Source: Cliona cf. orientalis (taxonomy: Eukaryota; Porifera; Demospongiae; Clionaida; Clionaidae). From it: a DNA stretch of 64,000 nt. Position numbers and translations under genes: made by a program. The stretch lies in NCBI GenBank assembly GCA_963930775.1, contig OZ005690.1, forward strand, positions 5,068,225-5,132,224, read 5' to 3'. Within the stretch, counting starts at the first letter, position 1. Each line of letters starts with the position of its first letter. The notes under the pieces are model-generated. The model was not told the origin of the DNA and did no database searches. It saw only the letters and a program-made list of their open reading frames with translations. Shown here in pieces: positions 45,295-55,605 of this stretch.

Positions 45295-45687
45295 TGTTGA
45301 AAATTCTTACAACTAGAATCTGTATCTAGCCTGCGCAGCGTTAGATCTCGCCACAATACAAGCTTCAACTTCTCAATAAAACACTATTATAATTGACAAC
45401 TTAAAACAGCAGTAAAATGAAACACAACTGACTTACTTATATAGAATAAAACTGGTCAAACTGGTTTTTAGAGAATATTCTAGAAGAAAATCTGCAAAAA
45501 CACGCACAGACAGGTTCACACAAAAGCAGACAGGTTCACAGAGATAACACTACACATTCACACAATTAGAGTATTGCACAACTCAACACTAGATAATATT
45601 AAAGTATTGCACAACTCAACAATAATTATTAAGAATGATTGCACAACCAATTAAGTTGATATTACGTCAAAAGTGGACCTTTCAACA
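45295..45687 (-). repeat. 5' LTR of copia element
   Basis: 393 bp, same sequence as 40864-41256 by eye, followed by target duplication AATTT at 45688-45692. Confidence 0.93.
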
Positions 45688-45893
45688 AATTTAACCCTAT
45701 GGTAGCTATGCATGCACATCCTGAGAGGACCAATAATCTTATTGTGCTTTTTAGAAGAAGAAAGTTACAGTATCGATATCTTTGCACGAGACTAGAGATA
45801 ATCAAATAGAAAAACGGGGACTGAGATTTTGATACAACCAGCAGCCAGCAGCATTCAGTTGAAAACCTTGAGGGAAAATTACGAGAGATATTA

Positions 45894-46186
45894 CAGGGGC
45901 GGCATAGAAACTATAAAAGTGAGTTCATGTATAACTGCAAGTACTAATACAATATCATTTAACCTCTGCTGTGGTTTTCCTAACACTGTGTTCTAGCGCT
46001 ATATTATATGCAGCAAGCTGCCAGATATAATAATGCGCATGCTCAGTATCTAGGTTGCCACACCTACTAAACAAAGTGGGTGGGGTCGAGCTCATCACAG
46101 AGGCAAAAAGTGGTCCGGCGTTGCGCAGAGTTCTTGGAAGTGCTCCGGCGTTTGCCGGACCAGCCGGACCGTCTATGCCGCCCTTG
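45894..46186. mobile_element. hAT-like MITE, about 293 bp, in kinase pseudogene coiled-coil exon
   Basis: Ends CAGGGGCGGCATAGA and TCTATGCCGCCCTTG; flanked by TATTA-like duplicated bases; absent in the parent exon (15361-15380). The CAGGGGCGG end is typical of hAT-type elements (inference). Confidence 0.8.
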
Positions 46187-47458
46187 TATTAAACTTTAGA
46201 ATATGAAGCACTGAAACAGAAGAATTGTGAAGCTGAATTGATGATTGAAAATCTTCATCAGAAATTAGCTATTTGAAGCTACTGATCAGCAAAAAGGACC
46301 CGCACCAGATTCTATGCACGCGGGCAGTTCGTGGAGTATTGATAAGAGTGAAATAGAGATAACAGATCATCAGTTAGGAGTTGGTGGCTGAGCTACAGTG
46401 AAAATCGCTTTGTTTCGAGGCCTAAGAGTAGCAGCAAAGCAAATGCACAACATTATCCTAACCCCTTACAATAATCGACTGTTTGTGAGGGAGATGAATA
46501 TAGCGGCCTCTGTACGCCACCCAAACCTGGTCCAGTTCATAGGAGCTGCAACAGAAGGATCGCCCATCATCCTGACTGAGCTGATGGAAACATCTCTATG
46601 CGCTGTGCTAGAAGATCCTTCCAAGACACTTTCAAAGAGGCAAGCAATACTGATATGTGGAGACATTGCCAAAGCTCTGAACTACCTCCACCTCACTAAA
46701 CCTCATGCCATAATTCACCGAGACGTCAGCAGTGCTAACATCCTTTTGGAAAGACTAGCAGATGAAAAATGGAGAGCCAAACTGTCAGATTATGGCTCTG
46801 TTAATTTCGTACAGATGGTGACAACCAAGGCCCCTGGATGTGTGGCATATGCTGCCCCAGAATCACTCAACCCTGCCATGCAGTCACCAAAGATGGATGT
46901 ATTTAGCTATGGAGTGCTGATGGTTGAAATCTTCTCGTGCCAATTCCCCGCACCCGATCATAGAGGTGAATTGATTAGAGGTCTCCAGTCAAGCCGTCAG
47001 TATGCTGAGTTAGTTCCTCTCGTTAACCAGTGTATCAGTATTGATCCACAGGCTCGACCTGACATGATTGGTATTTTAGCTAACTTAAACAATGATTAGC
47101 TATAATTTTTGAGCACCTATAATTATTCTTTATCATTAGAGTCGGTAGAAATGTGTTCCACCAGAAAATTATATTCATTGCATTGATATTAATCAGAGTC
47201 CCATCTCCGTAATTTGTTATGAGAGCAAGGTCTGTCTACCTATAGAATATTATGCTTCCACATACGGTCAGCTTAATTAGGCCTGCTGATCATGCATAAT
47301 AATATTATGGTTAGCTTAAGGTTAACTCTCAACATTTGCTATTTTGATCGATGCTTAGCAACGATATAATATTATTATTGTAGGTCCAATTCCCATGCAT
47401 ATAATAGGCTGCAAAAGGGAATGATGGCATATAGGCTAGCTAGTATCATGGTTCTTAT

Positions 47459-48335
47459 TACCCCGCGCGCATGCGCAAGGGGTAAAGTAATCGTTGTTGT
47501 CGTCGTTGTTGTCGTTAGCACAAAAATCGCCATATCTCGAGATATAGCTAGGCGTCTAAGCGACTCGTAATTACAACGAATCAATCGAATTCGGCGAAAA
47601 ACTGGGTTCAGTGTGCGTCAAATTGAGGGATACGGTCCATGAGCGTCACAAATAGTGCCTTTTTGTTGGCCACCGTAGCCACGCCTATCGACAGTGCCCA
47701 TCAATGCATATGCATACCAATTGTGCTTTCTGCTCATGCGCACAACTAAGTGGCCTAGTATATGACTGGTAAAGATCGTCGATGTTCTAAATAATGCTCG
47801 TGATGTCTATAGTGACTGAAATCTGGAACCAATCATAATGTAAGACAGCTATACTACTAAAAGATATAGGTAGAAATTCATATCTTCCTGGTCTGGGCTA
47901 TATAGGTGTAGGTGCAGAGAGCGCTTTTTCAAGTGTCACCGAAACTCCCAGTAGGCTAAGGCCACTTCAATTTAATATTCTGTTTCTCGGGCTGGCCTTT
48001 CCTCAGGATAGGGTCGGTAGGCCGGCTTGTAAATGAAAATAAATTCAATTAACTGGGCGTGTCCTAGGTCAATAATCGAGATTTATCTCGAAAAACCTAT
48101 TGCGCATGCTCAGAACGTAATTAAACCCGACCTCTAACCTCAAAACTAACAAAAGTTTTCTCTGAAAGTAGGGTCGGTCGGGCCCGAGAAACAGAGTATT
48201 AAGTTGAAGTGGCCTAAGCAGCATTTCTACATGTAGCTATTTCTCTGAAGTTTACAAAATTATAGCCATGCACCGAAAGTAAATCTATAGATTGCACAAT
48301 GTGCGCACGGGGTATGTGCTCTACAGAGCTCTAGT
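47459..48335. mobile_element. Insertion of about 870 bp in duplicated intergenic DNA
   Basis: Compared with 16620-16660 of block 1, extra DNA enters between GTTCTTATTAC and TATTACTCAATACATT; duplicated TATTAC-type flanks suggest transposition. Ends contain CCCCGCGCGCATGCGC and GTGCGCACGGGGTA. No coding found; it contains a nested MITE. Confidence 0.65.
47957..48216. mobile_element. Nested MITE, about 260 bp
   Basis: Left end TAAGGCCACTTCAATTTAAT...TGTTTCTCGGGC, right end GCCCGAGAAACAGAGTATTA...GAAGTGGCCTA. Inside the 47459-48335 insertion. Confidence 0.8.
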
Positions 48336-48935
48336 ATTACTCAATACATTAATCTTAAATTACTGCAGGACTTTGCATGAGGTAAAGTGTTCCATTGAAG
48401 TGGCCGCCCACTAACTATGTCCCAGAGGATATCAGCAGCATCCTTGCCTCCACGGTATATATGGCTAGTAGCTACAGAGTTCAAAATATCTCATATCCTT
48501 TAACCTTTTCCAACCTATCAACATACTCTTCATCAATGTATCATATCACCTAAAAAAGTGATATGGCATCATACAAGTGCTGAGTGAGCGAGCATTTACA
48601 GTCATCTAAGTATGCACAATCATAGTTGCAATTAGCATGCATATGATAGTCATCTAGACCACAAGCGATATAATATTATATATGCACAATCATGACATTG
48701 TCTATAAGTCAATTGCAATATGTGGTAAAAAAATTAATTATGAGGAAGTGAGGTGCATGGACTCAAGGATGCTACTGAATTGGAAATTAGGGGAGTGCTC
48801 GGGAACTGGATCGTAAAGTGAGTGGGCAGTCATATCAACAGAATACTACCTCATGCAATTATTTATAGTGATGCATCGCAGGAAGCTCAAAGGATGTAGC
48901 TAAAAAGTGCAATTAATGGTATGTTGTGTGTGTGC

Positions 48936-48943
48936 TATAAAAG
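48936..48943 (+). promoter_or_regulatory. TATA box of cysteine-rich duplicate
   Basis: TATAAAAG 102 bases before the ATG at 49038; same context as 17259-17266. Confidence 0.55.
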
Positions 48944-49037
48944 TGAGTCAGCCATGCATGCATGGTCATGTATCATTCACAAGTCAACTTGATTGTAATT
49001 TGAAGTTATTTATCAAAGATTCTGCTCCGCTGACAGT

Positions 49038-50289
49038 ATGAAAGGGTCCGTGATTCTTGGACTGGCAGTTGGAATACTTCTACTTTTCACTATGACTCAT
49101 TATGCCTCCGCTATAAAATTCGTTTGTAAGTATCACATTTCCACTTGTACCTATGCAGTGAATTGCAATGCTAATCACAGTTAACAAGTGCCAATGCGTG
49201 TATGCCTATTAATTGTGCATGGCTGTCACGTTGATAATAACTATCATTGTTACAGTACTAGTAGCTAACTGATCTAGCCTCTTATACCTGGGACTGGGTA
49301 TATAAGACTATAATAACTGATCATACAAAATAATTAACACAATGCCTGCTTGGATTGAACTGAGCTGTTATCATTCATGCACAGGGTGTGACACTGATGT
49401 ACAGTATCCTCTTTGTGGTGGTGGAGTTGCCTCCTGTCGTGGTCCCAATGATCATCCAATTTACTCCGAGTGTGTGCCAAATCATGACTCTGGCACTTGT
49501 GAATGTCGTCTATAGCAAGTGAGTGCATTAGTTAAAGTTTATATCAGCATACTTTATTATATCATTGTTAAAATTAATTTTATCCGTCAATGAGCTTCCT
49601 CATCATCATGGCTAATACCAGTACTACTAAAATTAATAATTAATATAGCTAGATAGCTAACTATTTACTTCATAAAGCTTCGTGATTCGCAAATTAATTA
49701 AGCATCTTTGCAGTAATAATAATGGGAAAATAATAATAATTGAAGGATTGAGAACCAGAGTGGCCAAACCCCAATTGAATGCAGGAAATTGTCTAAAAAG
49801 CTCAAAATGGACTAAAAAATCAAACACCCCGCTCTACCAAATCACTCAAATTTTCAAAAATACGAATTTTCTGTTGCTCATGAAATGTATTTTAAACATG
49901 TTTTCAAGATAAGGGGGCTAACTCAACATTTGTGGGTTAGGCCACTCTGGTTCTGAGCCCTTCAATTAGCTATTACGATGATGATGATAGCAGTTTTTAA
50001 TAATCGGTCTAGATATAGTAGCAAGAACATTAGCTATTAATAATAATATTTATTAATATTGCTACTTTAGCTAGCTGTATACTCTTCTTTTATGTACAGA
50101 ACTTCCATGTGAAAGTGTTATTGATCCGGATCAGTCTTACTGTGCAAAGTTGGGCGATGTCCAGGCTCAAAATGTGTGCCATCACCTAATACTTTTGGAA
50201 CTTGCCAGTGTGCTACCATTGGTATAAGCGATGGCCCTGACAAGACACCCTTTGCGACAAAGCCCTTTCCTGGAGATGTCCAGACATAG
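49038..50289 (+). pseudogene. Cysteine-rich secreted protein duplicate (frameshifted)
   Basis: Exons 49038-49125, 49385-49518 and 50100-50289 correspond to the three exons of the gene at 17352. The signal peptide is intact (one codon shorter). Exon 2 gains two bases near its end, creating an in-frame TAG (CGT CTA TAG); exon 3 has lost one A near 50147, shifting the rest. Splice borders and the intron MITE (49739-49965) are conserved, so decay is recent. Confidence 0.82.
49739..49965. mobile_element. Fold-back MITE (duplicate of 18039-18270)
   Basis: Same ends, ATTGAAGGATTGAGAACCAG and CTGGTTCTGAGCCCTTCAAT, in the homologous intron. Confidence 0.8.
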
Positions 50290-50418
50290 ATTAAACTGAT
50301 AGCTATACCATGTAACTAGCTATATTGATATAGTCATGGATAGCAAAGTTGCATAATATCATTAATACTATCAGAGATTATCTGAGATCAGTTTTTTTGA
50401 TGACCTTTTTAATATCTA

Positions 50419-51404
50419 GAGTAAATGATCAGATTTCGGACACCAGGTTCATTCGGACACCTGCGCATCCGATACGAAGGACTTGGGGGAGGGGTCTTGG
50501 CATGATTACGTACCTTAGCCCGTATGGGGACGGTGCCCCAGCAATGGCCATCGAAGTCCCGCTAGTACTGGTATGGCAGGCTCGAATTCATGCTGTCCGA
50601 ACTCATCAATGGTCGGACGCTTTAATTATTCGTCGGATAGGCCGTACGTCGATGTCCTAGGTCAACTTTTAGTGATCCCATGTGAAGTGCTCCCGCTGCC
50701 CGTCACGCGACGCGTTTGACCTTTGACCCCCGAAGCATGCGAACGGCGCTGCGCAACCAAGCTCCAGCAGGTGGAAATTTTCAAAACGGCATTTAAATGA
50801 TCTCTACAACCTAAAACTACTATTTTCGATAATTTACAACGTATCTGACTGGTAAAAAGGTACAAAATGTGTGAAATATATCACCTCCGTGGTGGCTGGA
50901 TCAGGCTGTCCCATGGAGAAGAGTTCAACATTGTCTTTCTTTGTTATTACAACTCATTAGGTGCAGTAAACGTAAGAAATATCCTTTATGACCCATATCA
51001 ATGCCATCCAAATTACTAAAATCGCCGTTTAGAAGTTTTTGTATTTTAGTGGTCGGATTTAGCTCCGAGGCACAGCGCGATACACTCGCCGTGGGGTCAA
51101 AGGTCAAATGCGCCGCGTGAAGGGCAGCTGGAGCACTTCACATGGGATCACAAAAAGTTGACCTAGGACATCGACGGACGGCATGTCCGACGAACAGTTA
51201 AAGCGTCCGACCATTGATGAGTTCGGACAGCATGAATTCGAGCCTGCCACACCAGTACTAGCGGGACTTCGATGGCCATTGCTGGGGTACAATCCTCATA
51301 CGGGCTAAGGTACGTAATCATGCCAAGACCACTCCCCCAAGTCACACGTATCGGCTGCGCAGGTGTCCGAATCAACCTGGTGTCCGAAATCTGATCATTT
51401 ACTC
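50419..51404. mobile_element. 986-bp DNA transposon with about 300-bp inverted arms and TA target duplication
   Basis: Ends GAGTAAATGATCAGATTTCG and its complement; arms can be followed inward through TTCGGACA, CCTTAGCCCGTAT, GGCCATCGAAGTCCCG and GACCTTTGACCCC. Flanked by TA on both sides. Absent from block 1 (18700 region). Mirror-image open frames in the arms are not genes. Confidence 0.85.
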
Positions 51405-51630
51405 TACATTATTTTTACGTTTACTATAATATAGCTACCAAGAGTTATTAATTTCTCTTGATTAGTTAGGCCAATTGAGGTTATTGTCCATTGGAGGATC
51501 TGGCTTGCGATACCACCCTCCCTCCCTCCCCCCGGCCTCTCGATACTAGCGAGATCTACAACGCATGCGCGGATCGATGCTGCATAAACTGTTGACCTTT
51601 GACCTCTCTCGGGGTTCTGCGGTTGATCAC

Positions 51631-52848
51631 ATGGCTTCTCCAGGTGGTTTGGATCCCGATTTCAAGCTAGTGGACGAATCACAGGAGTGCTCGTTTGACT
51701 GTCCAGTCTGTCTTCAGTTTCTAAGTGACCCCTGCACTACTGAATGCTGTAATAAGGACTTTTGTCGTAGCTGTATCGTAAAGATCCGAAAGGGTGGAGG
51801 GCAGTGCCCGTTGTGTCGAGATGCAAAATTCAAAACTAAAAGAAACAACGACCTTGATCACGAACTTCATCGTCTTCAAGTGTACTGTGCCAACAGATCA
51901 AAGGGTTGCCAGTGGATAGGAGATTTAGGAGAGGTCGAAGTTCATCTAAACCTCAACCCCATTGCTCGGTACCAATCTAATGGTTGCCAGTTTGTAGAGC
52001 TTAAGTGTGCATTCTGTTCTGCTCAATACACAAGACGTGAAATGCCAGAGCACTTAACCAAGTGCCCTAAGCGACCATTTAGTTGTGAATACTGTCAAAA
52101 ATACAACTCATATTACGACGATGTCTGCAATCACCACTTGTCTGTGTGTGAATACTATCCAGTACTCTGCCCCAATGAATGTAGTGAAACCATCCCGCGT
52201 CGAAGTATAGGGGAGCATATTGAGAATGACTGCCCCTTGACTATTGTTGAATGTGAATTCAAGTCTTACGGATGCAAGGAGAGGCTTCCTCGTGTAGAAA
52301 TGCAGCCCCACATGAAGCATGCTGGAGCAGCACATGAATCACTAAAAATGATTGCAAGAGTAGTTAAGCTGTTGAAAACACACGAAAAGGACGCACAGGA
52401 ATGTAACAAGGAGCTCCTTGAAAAATACAAAGCGTTGGAAAAGGAGCACATCGTTCTTAAACGAAAAGTATGTAGCATTAGCGATGAAGTGAGTGCTCTA
52501 CATAAGACTGTGGAAAAACAAGATGACAGACTCAAAATACTTGAAGCACGACTTGCTAGTAAGACATACAATATTGAAGAAAAGGTATGGAAGAGGCTTC
52601 ATCATGTGTTAATGGTTCGAGATGGTGCAATACATCATCAAATGCATCATATACACGAGGATGTTAATGTGTTCTTTATGGCACTTATGAGTATACGAAG
52701 TCGCTGTCCTTTTGTTCACAAATATGACAATCCCATGGTAAAGCTTATCAATCAAATCCTTAATCTTGACCATAAGTATGTCATTGCTACATTCTTTTGC
52801 TTGGCTATAGCATTCCTAATCATTGTTTATTTCTGGTTGACTGCATGA
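51631..52848 (+). CDS. RING / TRAF-type zinc finger protein with coiled coil and C-terminal membrane anchor (405 aa)
   Basis: Intact paralogue of 9150-10394 and 18948-19757. RING residues 24-62 (CPVC ... CCNKDFCRSC ... CPLC, again without the usual RING histidine); TRAF zinc fingers about 80-230; coiled coil about 235-350 (ECNKELLEKYKALEKEH); C-terminal hydrophobic anchor about 380-403 (ATFFCLAIAFLIIVYFW). An ATG at 51565 is in frame, but the start at 51631 (MASPGG) aligns with the start of the 9150 gene and is preferred. Convergent with the HIT gene downstream, as in the other copies. Probably a membrane-tethered ubiquitin ligase or signalling adaptor (inference). Confidence 0.88.
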   Translation: MASPGGLDPDFKLVDESQECSFDCPVCLQFLSDPCTTECCNKDFCRSCIVKIRKGGGQCPLCRDAKFKTKRNNDLDHELHRLQVYCANRSKGCQWIGDLGEVEVHLNLNPIARYQSNGCQFVELKCAFCSAQYTRREMPEHLTKCPKRPFSCEYCQKYNSYYDDVCNHHLSVCEYYPVLCPNECSETIPRRSIGEHIENDCPLTIVECEFKSYGCKERLPRVEMQPHMKHAGAAHESLKMIARVVKLLKTHEKDAQECNKELLEKYKALEKEHIVLKRKVCSISDEVSALHKTVEKQDDRLKILEARLASKTYNIEEKVWKRLHHVLMVRDGAIHHQMHHIHEDVNVFFMALMSIRSRCPFVHKYDNPMVKLINQILNLDHKYVIATFFCLAIAFLIIVYFWLTA

Positions 52849-53214
52849 GCCTCGATAGTATTCATCATTCTGTAGGTGTTGTTTGTATACAATGTTATAT
52901 TATTATTATGCATATTATTATGTTGCAGCTGACTCATATAATATTATTATTGTTACTATTTATATTGATCTATTGTTATTATACATGCACACAAAAATTA
53001 TAAACAATGCAATACACTTTTGTTATTGGGCAGTATACTATAGTCTTTTGTTACATGACATTGTACAGTACTAGCTCTATTATAGTCTTCATAATATCGT
53101 TCTACAATATAATCATAAGTACTTATAGCTAGTCCATATTAATCACTGGAGACATTTATTCTGATGTTTCGTGATAGTTTTTATGCCTGATGCACAAAAT
53201 TAATTTTCGAGAAT
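52849..53214. other. Convergent intergenic region (RING/HIT), copy 2
   Basis: AT-rich, no gene; contains TTTATT (minus-strand AATAAA) near 53155 for the HIT gene. Confidence 0.5.
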
Positions 53215-53901
53215 TCAAGTCAGAACATAGCTACTTGACTTCAGCCTTCGACGCCTGCTGGCATTCTTAGGCACAGGTCTTTGTGGCGCCCTTGATGGAC
53301 CATAATGCTCCTGTAAGTGGATTTTTAACTGAGAAATATCTGAGAACCTTTCAGAGCAGGCATTGCACTTCATTCGCTGCTTGAGTAACACTTTATATGT
53401 TTCATCGTCAACTTCAATCTTTCCGTCTTTTTCTACATCCTCAATAACCTTTGACGAATCCATAAAATACTCCGTATTGAATGTGTTCCAATGATGGGCT
53501 TTCCACAGTCTAGGTGAATCGAAGTCCTGGCTTACAATGTGCAGGTGAAGTCTTTTCAAGCTGGGTACTGCGTGGTAGCCAAATCGAAATGGAGTATTTG
53601 ATTCTCTTTTGCAAACCCTCTCTATCAGCTTCTCAGCCACTTTGTGAATGTGTTTCAGTAGCTCCAGATTATCTCGAGTCAGTTCCTTCACTGAATGAAT
53701 ATCCTTCCTAGGGACCACTAAATAGTGGTACCTTGCTTTAGGATATGCGTCAAAGAGTGTCACAGTGAGATCGTCTTCTTCAAAGACCTGCTCTGGATCT
53801 GACATCGCATGAGTTAGACCATCTTCCCAGCTTACACCTGGAGGTAGTCGAGGGCGAGGCTTTGTGAAATCCGACGGTGGCGGAGTGCGCGATCTTCTCA
53901 T
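53215..53901 (-). CDS. Aprataxin-like HIT / C2H2 zinc finger protein, copy 3 (228 aa)
   Basis: Single open exon, very close to 20132-20869. HIT motif RLHLHIVSQDFDSP with Arg in place of the first triad His, HHWNTFNTEYF, then C2H2 finger CNACSERF...HLQEH and a basic tail RRRRLK. The two lysine-to-arginine-type changes and small indels show independent drift with the frame kept, so it is likely functional. Start at MRRSR (53901). DNA-end deadenylation by family membership; nuclear. Confidence 0.85.
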   Translation of the reverse strand: MRRSRTPPPSDFTKPRPRLPPGVSWEDGLTHAMSDPEQVFEEDDLTVTLFDAYPKARYHYLVVPRKDIHSVKELTRDNLELLKHIHKVAEKLIERVCKRESNTPFRFGYHAVPSLKRLHLHIVSQDFDSPRLWKAHHWNTFNTEYFMDSSKVIEDVEKDGKIEVDDETYKVLLKQRMKCNACSERFSDISQLKIHLQEHYGPSRAPQRPVPKNASRRRRLKSSSYVLT

Positions 53902-54060
53902 GACTGGTTAGTTGCCTGCGTTAATTGCTGAGTCATGCTGGAATGAGCCCCACCCCTAAATATTTTAAGAATTCATATCTGCGCATGCGCATAACGCCGC
54001 TTGGGTGTGACGTCCCTTTACCACACAATGTCGTAATTGTGACCGTCCACGACAAAACCC
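53902..54060. promoter_or_regulatory. HIT promoter module, copy before the 53215 gene
   Basis: Contains CTGCGCATGCGC (about 53979-53990) and GTGTGACGTCCCTTTACC, matching 20870-21060. Beyond about 54060 similarity stops. Confidence 0.55.
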
Positions 54061-54299
54061 ATTATTATTGCGCTGGATATTAATCTGAGATACAGGCCTA
54101 TTTAGTTGCCCAAGGTGATAATTATCATTTTTCTATTTTTGGCAGAGTTCGATAGAGGAATCATTCCTCTACACAAAGATCTGTTTTGTAGCTTCTAGAA
54201 CGCTATACTAACTGAGTTATGGCTCGAAGAAGTCGGCCGTGTACCTAACATTGACCGTCAATGATACGAAGCCATTGCCATAGTTGCAGGTAGGCATGG

Positions 54300-54900
54300 G
54301 GAAAGGATGTTTTTGATAAGAATATCATTAGTCTAAGAGAGAACACAATCTGATGTGATTTAGTAACTACAATAGTTACGCCTCTTGTTCATTTGTATCA
54401 CACTCCTTAGCTGTTACTAGGTCCTGTAAACAAATTAATGTCTGTGTGAGTAACTTCATTGTTGGTTGCTTGAAATGAAACCTGGTTTAATTTTCATTTT
54501 GTGATTTCTCACTACATCCATTGCCTCTGATTCTGAGAACACATTCAATTACTGTTGCCTTTAGGCCCTGAATTTCCTAATCGACATTATTTTTTGAAGT
54601 AGCTATGTTAATAACAACCATGACAATAATGAAAGTGACAACAATTGATGCGCACATAGTCTGTGTTATATTTCCATTTGTTAAGAGAGCATAAAACATG
54701 ACGACTGAAAGAATTGCTAAATTTGAAAGAAGTGCTATTTCAAGTGCATTATGCAACCAGTCTTTGTACACTCCCATATCATGTACAAAGCATATGCAAG
54801 TAGCTTGTAACTGTTGTAGCAGCAACAACTATTCGAGTGACTGATGGATTATTGCTTACATTAAAAGCCACCGTAACCGCTACTAGCTATAACTTGAGTA
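54300..54900 (-). pseudogene. Beta-helix family membrane-region fragment
   Basis: Minus-strand reading gives NNPSVTRIVVAATTV (about 54870-54815), then in another frame VYKDWLHNALEIALLSNLAI (54770-54710) and hydrophobic segments to about 54577. These match the C-terminal membrane region of the 21207 and 25312 genes (NPRVDLLA ... VYKNWPLDVMETAIYFNL). No beta-helix part was found upstream. The 3' end of the segment (54300-54680) is repeated at 38400-38780. Confidence 0.65.
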
Positions 54901-55129
54901 AGGAGATGCACCCTGGTCCAATCTATAGGGATGCTTGGATCTATAAGGCTCACTGTAGATGTCGAAGAATGGTGTAAGACTTTGGATCCAAAATGTCAAA
55001 CGAATATTTGGAGTCCCTGAATGCGGGTGCTTCTTGATCTTCATATAAACTTCCATGTGATTATGTAATCTCTAATATACTAGTATAATATTATAATGTA
55101 TACATACTACATAATATATACAATGCATA
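54901..55129. other. Intergenic, nothing recognised
   Basis: No coding or repeat structure identified. Confidence 0.4.
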
Positions 55130-55605
55130 TGCCACCAACGACAATAGTGTCCCCAGTGACTGCAGTGTCTCTAGTGACAGCAGTGTCCCCAGTGTGTCCA
55201 GTGACAACAGTGTCTCTAGTGACAGCAGTGTCCCTGGGATCAGCAGTCACGGTCCCCAGTGACAGCAGTGTCTCCAGTGACAGCAGTGTCTTCAGTGACT
55301 GCAGTGTCTCCAGTGCCAGCAATGGTCTCAAGTGACAGCAGTATCTCCAGTGTCTCCAATGACAACAGTGTCTCCAGTGACAGCAGTATCTCCTGTGACA
55401 ACAGTATCTCCAGTGACAGCAGTGTTCCCAGTGTCTCCATGCAGTGACAACAGCGTCTCTAGTGACAACAGCGTCTCTAGTGACAGCAGTGTCCCCAGTG
55501 TCTCTAGTGACAGCAGTGTCCCCAGTGTCTCTAGTGACTGCAGTGTCCCCGGTGTCAGCAGTGTCCCCAGTGATGGCAGTGTCCCCAATGTCTCCAGTGA
55601 CAGCA
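55130..55605. repeat. Minisatellite (GTGACAGCAGTGTCTCCA-like units)
   Basis: About 25 degenerate units of 12-18 bases, variants of AGTGACAGCAGTGTC. It produces long open frames on both strands (TVSPVTAVSPV and ETLLSLETL types), which are artefacts. The array sits at the 5' breakpoint of the third RING copy. Confidence 0.9.

Larger units (their letters stand above)
40864..45687 (-). mobile_element. Complete Ty1/copia LTR retrotransposon
   Basis: 4824 bp on the minus strand. LTRs at 40864-41256 and 45295-45687 (393 bp each, TG...CA, identical by eye) are flanked by the 5-bp duplication AATTT (40859-40863, 45688-45692). It has a primer-binding site, polypurine tract, gag with zinc knuckle, protease, integrase, reverse transcriptase and RNase H in copia order. 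Integrase coding is broken in two places (near 43815 and near 43500), so this copy is probably not autonomous. Inserted in an intron of the kinase pseudogene. Confidence 0.95.
38790..47099 (+). pseudogene. GTPase-kinase duplicate, broken by stops and four or more insertions
   Basis: Collinear with 14160-16269 of the intact gene. The P-loop exon is missing (homology begins about 38790). Exon 2 is disrupted by a repeat; the YDVTN exon (39181 on) has an in-frame TAG after its third codon; the NKCD exon is split by a MITE (39402-40066); the METST exon is followed by a second MITE (40471-40841) and an LTR retrotransposon (40864-45687). The last exon starts near 45755 with a TAG in the coiled coil, then a third MITE (45894-46186), a frameshift near 46275 and a TGA replacing the Gly-loop Trp (46389-46391). 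From 46392 to the stop at 47097-47099 the kinase domain is open and almost identical to the parent, but lacks an ATG at its head. Confidence 0.88.

Noticed and set aside
50349..51375. Mirror-image open frames (RTPAHPIRRTWGRG-type)
   Set aside because: They lie in the two inverted arms of the 50419-51404 transposon and read the same DNA; no known protein.
51565..51630. ATG 51565 as start of the second RING gene
   Set aside because: The extra 22 residues are not conserved in frame in the 18948 copy and do not align with the 9150 paralogue; ATG 51631 does.
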